A stretch of 64,000 nucleotides of DNA from Mycobacterium rhizamassiliense (lineage in GTDB: Bacteria > Actinomycetota > Actinomycetes > Mycobacteriales > Mycobacteriaceae). Where the stretch lies: positions 4,483,685 to 4,547,684 of the forward strand of contig NZ_LT721901.1 in assembly GCF_900157375.1 (NCBI RefSeq), given 5' to 3'. Below are positions 49,076 to 56,908 of the stretch, in pieces (position 1 is the stretch's first letter; each line of letters begins with the position of its first letter). Both the position numbers and the translations under genes were made by a program. A model generated the notes under the pieces. The model had not been told where the DNA came from. It did not search any database and saw only the letters and a list, made by a program, of their open reading frames with translations.

Positions 49076-49641
49076 TAGAACGTCCAGCTGCCCTGGGGTG
49101 AAAGAACGAAGCCGTGCTGACGGTCGCCGTCGACCAGCTCGCATGCGGTCATGGATGCGTCCACGCCGCACGTCTGTAGCGGTCCGTCGTCGTAGACCAG
49201 CTTGCTGCGCGGCGGCAGCGGCTTGTAATCGCGTGGGTTGATCGGCCCGCCGGTCACGCCGGGGCCCGGCTCCACCACTTCCATCTTCGACAGGTCGATG
49301 TTCGAGAACGCCACGTCGACCACATTCGCGCCGGACAGGTAGTTCAGCCCTACGTGATTGTTCGCGGTGCCGGGCAGGGTCCCCCAGCACTCCATGTGTG
49401 CCCCGTTCTGCTTGTGCGTGAAGCTCATTCGGCACCGGTAGCCACCCGGGGTCTCGAACTGCAGGCCGCTGGTCATGTATCTGCTGTAAGTCTGGTAACC
49501 CGCCGCGTCGACGGCGGCATAGTCGCTCAGGCTCGGGAACTGGTTGGGATCGGCGCCGGCGGGCGGTACAGTCGCGACGCTTGCCGGGACAAGCCCGGCA
49601 CACAGCATCGCCCCCAACCGCGTGCGCTCATTGCGTGCCAT
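49075..49641 (-). CDS. Secreted protein of unknown function
   Basis: A 188-residue exported protein. The signal peptide ends near VPPAGADP, with a stretch of about 25 residues. The mature part has Cys residues in GYRCRMSF, MECWGTL, LQTCGVD and MTACELVD, which could form two disulphides, and ends QGSWTF. It is translationally coupled to a four-helix membrane protein downstream (TAATG). ATG at 49641. I recall similar mycobacterial secreted proteins with cysteine pairs and a WTF-type tail but no assigned function. Confidence 0.7.
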   Translation of the reverse strand: MARNERTRLGAMLCAGLVPASVATVPPAGADPNQFPSLSDYAAVDAAGYQTYSRYMTSGLQFETPGGYRCRMSFTHKQNGAHMECWGTLPGTANNHVGLNYLSGANVVDVAFSNIDLSKMEVVEPGPGVTGGPINPRDYKPLPPRSKLVYDDGPLQTCGVDASMTACELVDGDRQHGFVLSPQGSWTF

Positions 49642-49732
49642 ATCAGTGGATTCTGGCCTGCATCGCTGCGCCTCGCTAGTCACCACAGGGCTAGCGCCAA
49701 CGGTCCGCGATGTTAGCTGTAGCGTGGCGGCG

Positions 49733-50275
49733 GTGAAATCCTCCATCGCGCTCGCCGTTTCTGTCGCTGCAACCGTCCTGGTGTTCGGTCCATCCGGCAC
49801 GGCAACCGCGGCCGGCTCGTGCCCCACCGCCGCACCGCAAGACGGTGGTGCACCCGACTGGACGCTGAACGGGGCCACCGGCAGCGTGGCGGTCACCGGA
49901 TCCACGGACACGGCGGCGCCGGTGGTGAACGTGACGACGCCATTCAGCGTGACCCAGACTCAGGTACACACGCTGCACGCCGGGCCCGGACCAGTGGTCC
50001 CGGCGACCGCGAGCGTCTCCGTCTGCTACATGGGCGTCAACGGGCGTGACGGGTCCGTGTTCGACAGCAGCTACCAACGGGGCGCCCCGGTGGACTTTCC
50101 GCTCAACGGCGTGGTGCCCGGCTTCCAGAAGGCCATCGCCGGGCAGACGGTCGGCTCCACGGTCGCAGTCGCAATGGTGCCCGCGGATGGTTACCCCCAA
50201 GGTCAGCCCAGCGCGGGAATCCGCGCCGGCGATTCGCTCGTCTTCGCGATCAAGATCCTGAGCGCGTCGAGCTAA
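49733..50275 (+). CDS. Secreted FKBP-type peptidyl-prolyl isomerase
   Basis: A 180-residue exported immunophilin. The N-terminal signal (KSSIALAVSVAATVLVFG) ends near TAAGSC, and the FKBP domain follows from about residue 70 to the end, with SVCYMGVNGRDGSVFDSSYQRG, PLNGVVPGFQKAIAGQTVGS, VAVAMVPADGYPQGQP and LVFAIKIL. The GV/ISG...F-D-S start and VPGFxxA are FKBP hallmarks. It would act on exported proteins during folding. The Cys in SC could be lipidated only if the lipobox is accepted, but the -3 to -1 residues (AAGS) are not typical. GTG at 49733 is chosen; GTG 49724 is a 3-codon alternative. Confidence 0.87.
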   Translation: MKSSIALAVSVAATVLVFGPSGTATAAGSCPTAAPQDGGAPDWTLNGATGSVAVTGSTDTAAPVVNVTTPFSVTQTQVHTLHAGPGPVVPATASVSVCYMGVNGRDGSVFDSSYQRGAPVDFPLNGVVPGFQKAIAGQTVGSTVAVAMVPADGYPQGQPSAGIRAGDSLVFAIKILSASS

Positions 50276-50288
50276 ATCAACGCGGCCG

Positions 50289-50984
50289 TCACGGCCACAG
50301 TTGAGCCCGGTCCCATCCGCCGTCGACCCGGTAGTACGCCAGGCGGCGATGCCGCCGGTCCGGTGAGCCCTGCCAGAATTCCACCTCGTTGGGGCGCACC
50401 GCGTACGAAATCCATTCGTCCGGAACGAGATCCGGCTCATCGCTCAGCCGCCGCTGAGCCTTGTCGATCTCGGTGTCCAGCTCGGTGACATCGTGCAGCG
50501 GCTGGCTCTGCCGGAGCGTCAACGCCATTGCGCGTGAACCCAGCGGGCGGGCCCGGAAGTCATCCGCGCTCGCCTTTGCCCCGTCGCTGACGACGGTTCC
50601 GACAACACGGACCTGCCGAACCAGGGCGGGCCAGTAAAACGTCAGCGCCGCAGCGGGATTGGCGGCCAGGTCGCGGCCCTTCTGACTCACTGAACTCACC
50701 GCGAAATGCCACCCGGCCTCGTCGACGGCCTTCACGATCAAGACCCGGGCTCGCGGCATGCCCTGCGCGTCGACCGTCGAGATCGTCATCGCGTGCGGCT
50801 CGGGGACATCCGCGTCGACCGCCTGCTGCAGCCATGTCGCGAAAAGCGATACGGGGTCGGCGGGAGCCTCGTCGACCTCGAAAGCTAAACCGGTCCCCCG
50901 CAAGACGGGCAAAGCTCGCAAGTACGCACGCCCGCCGTCGGCATCGGACCATCGATTCGATGACACAGACACGTCGTTTTCCAC
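50289..50984 (-). CDS. Pyridoxamine 5'-phosphate oxidase family protein (PdxH/PhzG-like)
   Basis: A 231-residue FMN-dependent oxidase-fold protein. The N-terminal region up to about 50 is extended, then LFATWLQQAV, PHAMTISTVDAQGMPRARVLIVKAVDEAGW is the FMN-binding strand pair, followed by SQKGRDLAANPAAALTFYWP and the C-terminal dimerisation segment VEFWQGSPDRRHRRLAYYR. It ends RAQLWP, whereas true PdxH usually ends in RLxP, so it may be a PhzG-like or F420-unrelated paralogue rather than the housekeeping enzyme. GTG at 50984. It lies 14 nt after the phytochrome stop, co-directional, so the two might be cotranscribed. Confidence 0.85.
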   Translation of the reverse strand: MENDVSVSSNRWSDADGGRAYLRALPVLRGTGLAFEVDEAPADPVSLFATWLQQAVDADVPEPHAMTISTVDAQGMPRARVLIVKAVDEAGWHFAVSSVSQKGRDLAANPAAALTFYWPALVRQVRVVGTVVSDGAKASADDFRARPLGSRAMALTLRQSQPLHDVTELDTEIDKAQRRLSDEPDLVPDEWISYAVRPNEVEFWQGSPDRRHRRLAYYRVDGGWDRAQLWP

Positions 50985-50998
50985 GGTCTGACCGTAGC

Positions 50999-53284
50999 TC
51001 AAGGCCTCCGGAGCGTGACGATGGTGACGTCGTCGTCGATGTTGCCCGACGCCATGGCGGTCGAGATCCATGACGCCTCCACATCGCCTGCGCGACCGAG
51101 GGTTTCGGCAAGCCGGTCCAGGCCCTCGTCGATCGTCGCGCCGCGCCGTTCCACCAGGCCGTCCGAGTACATGACCAGCCCGTGGCCCGGCTCGACAGTG
51201 AACGAGCTCGGCGTGTACGTCACGCCGCGGATGCCGATCGGCGGCGACAGGCTTATCGGCGCTGGAACGGCCGTCGGGACGGAGCCCGTCAGGTACGGCA
51301 TCAAGTGGCCGGCAGACGCGGCCTCCACCAGGCCCGAGCCGAGGTCGACCCGCGCGGCCAGAACCGTCGCGAAGGCCCCCGGCAGCATGTGCAGGCAGAA
51401 ATCGTTAAGCTGACCCAGCGCCTCGGCCGGTGTCGCGCCGGCGAACAACTGCGCCCGCAACACGTTGCGCAGCTGGGCCATGGTGCCCGCCGCGGCAATG
51501 CCATGCCCGGCGACATCGCCGATCAGGACCACCAGCCGGCCGTCGCGCAGTTCGAACGCGTCGTACCAGTCCCCACCCACGTTGCCGCCCGCGGCCGGCT
51601 CGTAATGCGCAGACAGCTGCCAACTTTCGAGCGTCGGGATGGACTCCGGCAGCAGGCTGCGCTGCAGCGTCTCGGCCACCCGCAACGCGCCGCGCGTGCG
51701 CCGGTACAGCGACTCGACCAGGTGGCGTCGCAGTGCCTCGGCGGACTCGGTCTCGCTCTGCGTCCAGGGCTCGCTGCGTTGATGGACGATCTCGCGCCAG
51801 CGGTCGAACGATTTTCGCGGGCTGAGCCGTACCGTGTCACCCTCGCCGACCGCGATCGCCTTGTTGTGCGGGTCGCCGCCCCAGTCCACCGAGCGCAGCA
51901 CCTCGCGCCGGAACCAGATGGCGGATTGCCCGTCGGGCAGGTTCAGCGTGAGCACCCCGGCGGCGAGCTGCGGATCGAGGTTCAGAGCGGGCAGCTCTCG
52001 AGACAGGCATTCGCTGCTCGCGATCTCGTCGTCGGCCTCGCGGGCCCACGCGGCAACCGCGGACACGACCTCCGGTGGCGGAACCGCCCCCGCGGTCCGC
52101 AGGTCGCCCTGGATGTCGACGACCACGCCGTCGGCTGGCACCAGATCGAGCAGATCGGGCGCCCCGAGCAGCGCCGCCGTGAGTGGCTCGCTGTCCCCCA
52201 GAGTTGCCGCGGTGAGCTTTGCCAACACCGCCTGGGCGGCCAGGCGCTTCTGCAGCTCTTCGTCCTCGAAGCGGTCGACGAGCCGCAGCGACAGGGTCGA
52301 GCCGAGGAACTCGGCCGCCGCCCGGGTGGCGAACGGAGGAAGGTGCGGACCAGAGTAGTGGTGGCAGGCGATGAGCCCCCACAACTTCTCGTGCCGCAGC
52401 AACGAAATCGACATCGACGCGTGCACGCCCATGTTCTGCAGGTACTCGCAGTGGATCGGCGAGACGCTGCGCAGGGTCGCGTAGGTGAGGTCAAGCGGCG
52501 TCCCGCTTTCCGGATCGACACTGGGCACCAGCGGGGCCGGCGTGTAGTCGACATCGGAGATGAGCCGAATCCAATTCTTCTCGTACAGCGCCCGTGCCTG
52601 CGCCGGGATGTCGGTGGACGGGTAGTGCAGGCCCAGGAAGGAGTTGAGGTCGTCGCGCTTGGACTCGGCGACGACCTCGCCGTTGTACTCGTCGTCGTAG
52701 CGGTAGACCATCACCCGGTCGAAACCGGTGAGGTCGCGCACCGCGCGTGCGGCGGTGTCGTACAGCTCGGTCAGCGTGGCCGCGCGGTTCAGCTCCTCCA
52801 CGGAGCCGCGCACGGCCTGGTAGGTGTTCGGAAACGAGAACGGCCGCTCACCGTAGGCGATCTCGAGCTCGACCAGAAGCACGCCATCCGCCTCGCGGCG
52901 CAGGATGGCGTCGAATGCCCGCGGCTCCCCCGCGACGTCGATCACGCATTCGAGCGGGTTGACCTGGCGTAGGTCACCCACGATCGAGGTGGTCGCGTGT
53001 TCGACGCGGGCGGCCTGCTCGGCGCCGACCAGACCCGACAGATGCCGGCCCAGGACGTCGTCGACGGGGCGACCGATCAGTTCGGCGACGTTCTCGCTGA
53101 CCTGACGCACCTCGAAGGTGTCCTCGCGCACCACCGCGAGGACGCCGCGGGGCTGGATGCTGCCCGGGATGTGGATCGGCTCGCGGGCGCAGTTGTCCAG
53201 GTCGATCTGTGTGCCGACCGGGACGAAGCCCTCGGCCGGCTCCCCCTGCGATGGCGGCGGGATTCCCCCCTCCCCGCGGCTCAC
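50999..53284 (-). CDS. bphP: Bacteriophytochrome with PP2C-type (SpoIIE) phosphatase output
   Basis: A 761-residue red/far-red photoreceptor. PAS (about 25-135) has the chromophore Cys32 in DLDNCAREPIHIPGSIQP. GAF (about 150-330) has the DIPAQAR motif at 225-231, His278 in SPIHCEYL, and CHHY at 307-310. PHY carries PRKSFDRW at 489-496, the tongue motif. The last 200 residues are a PP2C-like/SpoIIE phosphatase, with GGDWYDAFEL (about 570) and GDVAGHGIAA (589-598) and an acidic C-terminal DDD. The usual histidine kinase is replaced by this phosphatase. GTG at 53284. It is divergent from the heme oxygenase at 53581, which would supply biliverdin. The target of the phosphatase is not known; anti-sigma-factor antagonists are typical. 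Confidence 0.94.
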   Translation of the reverse strand: MSRGEGGIPPPSQGEPAEGFVPVGTQIDLDNCAREPIHIPGSIQPRGVLAVVREDTFEVRQVSENVAELIGRPVDDVLGRHLSGLVGAEQAARVEHATTSIVGDLRQVNPLECVIDVAGEPRAFDAILRREADGVLLVELEIAYGERPFSFPNTYQAVRGSVEELNRAATLTELYDTAARAVRDLTGFDRVMVYRYDDEYNGEVVAESKRDDLNSFLGLHYPSTDIPAQARALYEKNWIRLISDVDYTPAPLVPSVDPESGTPLDLTYATLRSVSPIHCEYLQNMGVHASMSISLLRHEKLWGLIACHHYSGPHLPPFATRAAAEFLGSTLSLRLVDRFEDEELQKRLAAQAVLAKLTAATLGDSEPLTAALLGAPDLLDLVPADGVVVDIQGDLRTAGAVPPPEVVSAVAAWAREADDEIASSECLSRELPALNLDPQLAAGVLTLNLPDGQSAIWFRREVLRSVDWGGDPHNKAIAVGEGDTVRLSPRKSFDRWREIVHQRSEPWTQSETESAEALRRHLVESLYRRTRGALRVAETLQRSLLPESIPTLESWQLSAHYEPAAGGNVGGDWYDAFELRDGRLVVLIGDVAGHGIAAAGTMAQLRNVLRAQLFAGATPAEALGQLNDFCLHMLPGAFATVLAARVDLGSGLVEAASAGHLMPYLTGSVPTAVPAPISLSPPIGIRGVTYTPSSFTVEPGHGLVMYSDGLVERRGATIDEGLDRLAETLGRAGDVEASWISTAMASGNIDDDVTIVTLRRP

Positions 53285-53580
53285 ACGATCAGCTCAGCGG
53301 GCTCGGTGGCTACCTCGCACAGTGTTCTTCGCGGAATACCGCATGCGACCAACAATGTGTTCCATCTACCCTTCCCACGTTCTGGAAAGCGCTGTCGGAT
53401 GTGCGGTGTCCGAGACCGACGCCCCACGCGCTCATCGCATTCTCCCGCTTTATGGCTGCCGCGCGCGGAGCGACAAGCAAATCGCCCAGACATCGTCATC
53501 ACATCGGCCGCCATTCACATTGAAGCGTCGCTCCGCTGTTTACGTTCGCGTCAATACCTCCAATGTAGTCTGAGCAGGAC
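53285..53580. promoter_or_regulatory. Divergent promoter region of phytochrome and heme oxygenase genes
   Basis: A 296-bp gap with no gene. A TAGTCT -10-like element at 53566-53571 lies 10 nt before the heme oxygenase ATG, so that transcript may be leaderless, as is common in mycobacteria. No clear repressor palindrome was seen. Confidence 0.3.
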
Positions 53581-54207
53581 ATGAGCCAGCCCGCCGCCCC
53601 AAAAGTCCGCCGTCTTTCGGCCGCGATGAAAGACGGATCGGCGGAGGAGCATCAAGCCGCCGAGCAGAGTTCATTCGTAGCCGAGCTGCTTGACGGACGG
53701 GTCACCGCCGACGGCTATTCCGACTACTTGCTGCGCCTGCGCGTGGTGTACGCCGCGCTGGAGGAAGCCGTGCGGGCCCGCCGGCACGACCCCATGGTCG
53801 CCGCCGTGTACGACCCCGCGCTCGAGCGCCTGACCGCCATCGATGCCGATCTCGAGCACTGGCGACCCGGCGACACCCGCGCGGTCGACTCGCCCGCGGC
53901 GACGGCCTACGGTGAGCGGCTCGGCGCGCTGGACTGGGGTGGGTCGCTGGTGGCCCACCACTACACGCGTTATCTCGGCGACCTCTCCGGAGGTCGCATC
54001 ATCCGCAGCGCCCTTGCCCGCGCATTCGATCTCGACGGCGGCGGCCTCGCGTTCTACAAATTCCCGATGCGGGCCAAGCCTTTCAAGGATTCGTATCGGG
54101 CGCGCCTCGATGCGCTTTGCCCCGACGCGGGCGAAATCGGCCGCATCGTCGACGAAGTCAAAGTCGCTTTCGGTCTGAATCGCGCGTTGCTCGACGAACT
54201 CGCCTAG
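53581..54207 (+). CDS. bphO: Biliverdin-producing heme oxygenase
   Basis: A 208-residue heme oxygenase. The proximal heme His is in EEHQAAEQ (His24), and the distal-helix glycine motif is YLGDLSGGRII (133-138), which bends over the heme. Residues RYLGDL and the Tyr of AHHYTRY are normal. It converts heme to biliverdin IXalpha, CO and iron. Divergent from the bacteriophytochrome, it gives the most likely source of the photoreceptor chromophore. The stop codon shares CTAG (54204-54207) with the convergent gene. ATG at 53581 probably starts a leaderless mRNA. An iron-acquisition role is possible but less supported by context. Confidence 0.93.
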   Translation: MSQPAAPKVRRLSAAMKDGSAEEHQAAEQSSFVAELLDGRVTADGYSDYLLRLRVVYAALEEAVRARRHDPMVAAVYDPALERLTAIDADLEHWRPGDTRAVDSPAATAYGERLGALDWGGSLVAHHYTRYLGDLSGGRIIRSALARAFDLDGGGLAFYKFPMRAKPFKDSYRARLDALCPDAGEIGRIVDEVKVAFGLNRALLDELA

Positions 54208-55085
54208 GAGACGGACTCCAGCTCCGCGATACGGTCGGCCAGCGCGACGATCCGCTCGGCGTCGCGCACGTGCAGGCTCTCGATCATCCGGCCATCGACC
54301 GTTGCGACGCTCTTCCCCGCGGCCCGAGCCTCCTCGTAGGCGGAGATGATCCTGCGGGCGTCGTCGAGTTCCTCCTGCGACGGACCGAAAACCTCATTGG
54401 CAGGGCCGATTTGGGACGGATGAATCAGCGTCTTGCCGTCGAAGCCCATCTGGCGACCCTGTCGCGCCTCCGCGCGGAAGCCGTCGTCGTCGGCGATGGC
54501 GTTGAACACGCCGTCCAAGATGACCTTTCCCTCCGCCCGCGCACCCAGCACCGCCATCGACAAGGCGGGCACCACCGTGGCGCGCCCGGGGACATGCAAC
54601 GCGTGCAAGTCGTTCACGAGATCGTTCGTGCCGATCACCAGGACGGCGAGCCGGGCGCTGGCCGAGACGATCTCCTCGATCCGCAGGAAGGCGCGCGGCG
54701 TCTCGATCATCACCCACAGCCGCAGCGACTCCGGCGCGCCGTGCGCGTCGAGCGCGCTCACCAGGGCATCGACTTGTTCGCCCTTCTCGACCTTGGGAAC
54801 CAATACGCCGTGAGCACCCGAGCCGGCCACCGCGGCCAGATCGTCGTCGTGCCACTCGGTGCCCAGCCCGTTGACCCGTACCACCACCTCGCGGGGTTGG
54901 TAGCTGCCGGACGAAATCGCCTGACACACCCTCGTTCTCGATTCGACCTTGGCGTCGGGCCCCACAGCATCTTCGAGATCGAAAATCAGCGCGTCCGCCG
55001 GCAGCGTCTTCCCCTTCTCCAGCGCCCGGGCGTTGTTGCCGGGCAGATACAGCGCGGATCGGCGCGGGCGCAGTGTCGGTGCCAT
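54204..55085 (-). CDS. CitE-like HpcH/HpaI aldolase/citrate lyase family protein
   Basis: A 293-residue TIM-barrel lyase. Motifs include RSALYLPGN at the start, LIFDLEDAVGPD (with the metal-binding Asp/Glu), VVVRVNGLGTEW, KVEKGEQVDAL, MIETPRAF and FDGKTLIHPSQI, the classical CitE set. It would cleave or form a carbon-carbon bond in a CoA-linked or free acid (citramalyl- or malyl-CoA type). No citrate-lyase alpha or gamma subunit is nearby, as is usual for mycobacterial CitE-like enzymes. ATG at 55085. It is convergent with bphO (CTAG stop overlap) and divergent from the aldehyde dehydrogenase. Confidence 0.9.
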   Translation of the reverse strand: MAPTLRPRRSALYLPGNNARALEKGKTLPADALIFDLEDAVGPDAKVESRTRVCQAISSGSYQPREVVVRVNGLGTEWHDDDLAAVAGSGAHGVLVPKVEKGEQVDALVSALDAHGAPESLRLWVMIETPRAFLRIEEIVSASARLAVLVIGTNDLVNDLHALHVPGRATVVPALSMAVLGARAEGKVILDGVFNAIADDDGFRAEARQGRQMGFDGKTLIHPSQIGPANEVFGPSQEELDDARRIISAYEEARAAGKSVATVDGRMIESLHVRDAERIVALADRIAELESVS

Positions 55086-55338
55086 GAAGTCATCCAACCA
55101 ACTGCGACCGTGCGCACAGGACAAGGGTGTTGGGTTAGCGCCGAAACTGGGCACCCAGGAAAGAATCGCCCGTTGGACCAGGAGGCCGCAACGGCCCCCA
55201 CCCCGACAAATTCGACTACCTCCCCGACTGAGCGCTCCCCTGTTCGCCGACACCGCGCCGTAGCGCTGGACACCGTTTGGTTTACGCGCGTAACTTCAAG
55301 CTCGCGCAGTGTTCGCAACGACGCGAGAAGGGTTCGCA

Positions 55339-56796
55339 ATGACGGTGCAGGCGGTTTTGGACGAGGTACGCGAGCGACCCGGGGCCGGTGACGTGATCCC
55401 GATCTTCGACCCCTCCACCGAGGAACAGATCACCGAGTTCACCGACTGCGGCGTCGATGCCGTCAACGATGCGGTGGCCCGCGCGAAGGCGAGCGCCGAG
55501 TCGGGCACCTGGTCGGGCCTGCCCGACGACGAGCGGGCCAAGATCCTGTGGCGGGTCGGCGACCTGATCGACCAGAACGCCGCGCTGCTCGCCGAGCTCG
55601 AAATGCTCAACGGCGGCATGTATCCCGCACAGGCCGAAATGCAGGTGAAGATCGGCGCCGAGTGGTTCCGCTACTACGCCGGCTGGTGCACCAAGATCGA
55701 CGGCATCGCCCGCGACGTGACCACCGGCGGCCTGACCGGCGTCACCTCCCACATGCACGCGTACACGTTGCGGGAACCGTACGGCGTGGTTGGGCTGATC
55801 TTCCCGTGGAACGGTCCGGTGTTCAATTTCTGCGCCAAGCTGGCGCCGGCGCTCGCGGCGGGTTGCAACAGCGTCGTGAAACCCGCTGAGGAGACACCAC
55901 TTTCGGCGCACGTGCTGATGCGGATCCTGGCCGAGGCGGGCGTTCCCGACGGGGTGGCGAACATGGTGAACGGCTACGGCCACACTGTGGGCGCCGCGAT
56001 CACCGCGCACCCCGACGTCGAGAAGGTCGCCTTCACCGGTTCGACGGAGGTCGGCCGCGCGATCGTGCACGCGTCGGCGGGCAGCAACCTCAACAAGGTC
56101 ACGCTCGAACTGGGCGGCAAGTCCCCGGTGCTGATCTTCGATGACGCGAAGCTGAAGAAGGCGATCCCGGCGTCTGCGTTCGGGACGTTCGTGCACTCCG
56201 GGCAGGCCTGCGTGTGCGGATCGCGGATTCTGGTGCAGCGCACCGTCTACGACCAGGTCGTCGAGGGCATGGCGGCGGTCGCGAACGCCATGAAGATGGG
56301 CGGCCCCAAAGAAGAGGGCGTCATGAGCGGCCCCCTGATCAGCCAGAAGCAGCTCACCCGCGTGCTGGGCTACCTCGAGCAGGGCAGGTCCGATGGCGCG
56401 GAAATCGTCACGGGCGGCCATCGGCTGGATCGCAAGGGCTACTTCGTGCATCCGACTGTCGTCACCAACCTCGACCCCGACACGAGCCGGCTGTTCCAGG
56501 AGGAGATCTTCGGGCCCGTCGTGACGATCCTGCCGTTCGACGACGAGGACGAGGCCGTCGCCCTGGCCAACAACAGCACCTACGGGCTGGCCGCCACGGT
56601 GTGGACCAAGGACCTCGGTCGCTCCCACCGGCTGGCTAAGCGGCTGGCGGCCGGAACCGTGGGACTCAATTGCGCCTTTCCCTACGACCACTCCATGCCG
56701 TTCGGTGGCTACAAGCAATCCGGCTGGGGCCACGAGTCGGGGAAGGCCGGCATCGAGGGCTACCTGCAGACGAAAATCGTCTGGGCGCAGATGTAG
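55339..56796 (+). CDS. Aldehyde dehydrogenase (NAD(P)+)
   Basis: A 485-residue ALDH. The Rossmann region has FTGSTEVGR (about 233-241), the general base is Glu257 in LELGGKSP, the nucleophile is Cys291 in HSGQACVCG, and Asn158 stands in FPWNGP. Normal length and all motifs indicate an active enzyme oxidising an aldehyde to a carboxylic acid. ATG at 55339 after AGAAGG; ATG 55309 in frame is less likely. It precedes a lactate-permease-like gene by 112 nt with a long hairpin between, so co-transcription is uncertain. The substrate is not readable. Confidence 0.94.
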   Translation: MTVQAVLDEVRERPGAGDVIPIFDPSTEEQITEFTDCGVDAVNDAVARAKASAESGTWSGLPDDERAKILWRVGDLIDQNAALLAELEMLNGGMYPAQAEMQVKIGAEWFRYYAGWCTKIDGIARDVTTGGLTGVTSHMHAYTLREPYGVVGLIFPWNGPVFNFCAKLAPALAAGCNSVVKPAEETPLSAHVLMRILAEAGVPDGVANMVNGYGHTVGAAITAHPDVEKVAFTGSTEVGRAIVHASAGSNLNKVTLELGGKSPVLIFDDAKLKKAIPASAFGTFVHSGQACVCGSRILVQRTVYDQVVEGMAAVANAMKMGGPKEEGVMSGPLISQKQLTRVLGYLEQGRSDGAEIVTGGHRLDRKGYFVHPTVVTNLDPDTSRLFQEEIFGPVVTILPFDDEDEAVALANNSTYGLAATVWTKDLGRSHRLAKRLAAGTVGLNCAFPYDHSMPFGGYKQSGWGHESGKAGIEGYLQTKIVWAQM

Positions 56797-56820
56797 TCAT
56801 CGCTCCCGAATTCATTCGAC

Positions 56821-56861
56821 CGGGCGCGTGCGACAACGTTAATTGTCAACGCGCGCGCCCG
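56821..56861 (+). terminator. Long imperfect hairpin between aldehyde dehydrogenase and permease genes
   Basis: CGGGCGCG at 56821-56828 pairs with CGCGCCCG at 56854-56861, and the inner GACAA (56832-56836) pairs with TTGTC (56843-56847) around CGTTAA. It begins 24 nt after the dehydrogenase stop and fits an intrinsic terminator without U-tract; a role in the next gene's leader is also possible. Confidence 0.5.
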
Positions 56862-56908
56862 ATTCAGGGCATTGTGGGCGATTAATATCGCACGCGGAGG
56901 CGCCCAAC

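Noticed and set aside
48587..49603. Upstream extension of the four-helix membrane protein
   Set aside because: The extra N-terminal part overlaps the signal-peptide protein in another frame and shows no family traits; the ATG at 49075 is coupled to the upstream stop.
51182..52972. Long open frame on the plus strand (about 596 codons) opposite the phytochrome gene
   Set aside because: The phytochrome on the minus strand has all domain motifs; the plus frame is Arg/Ala/Gly/Val/Gln-rich without any domain.
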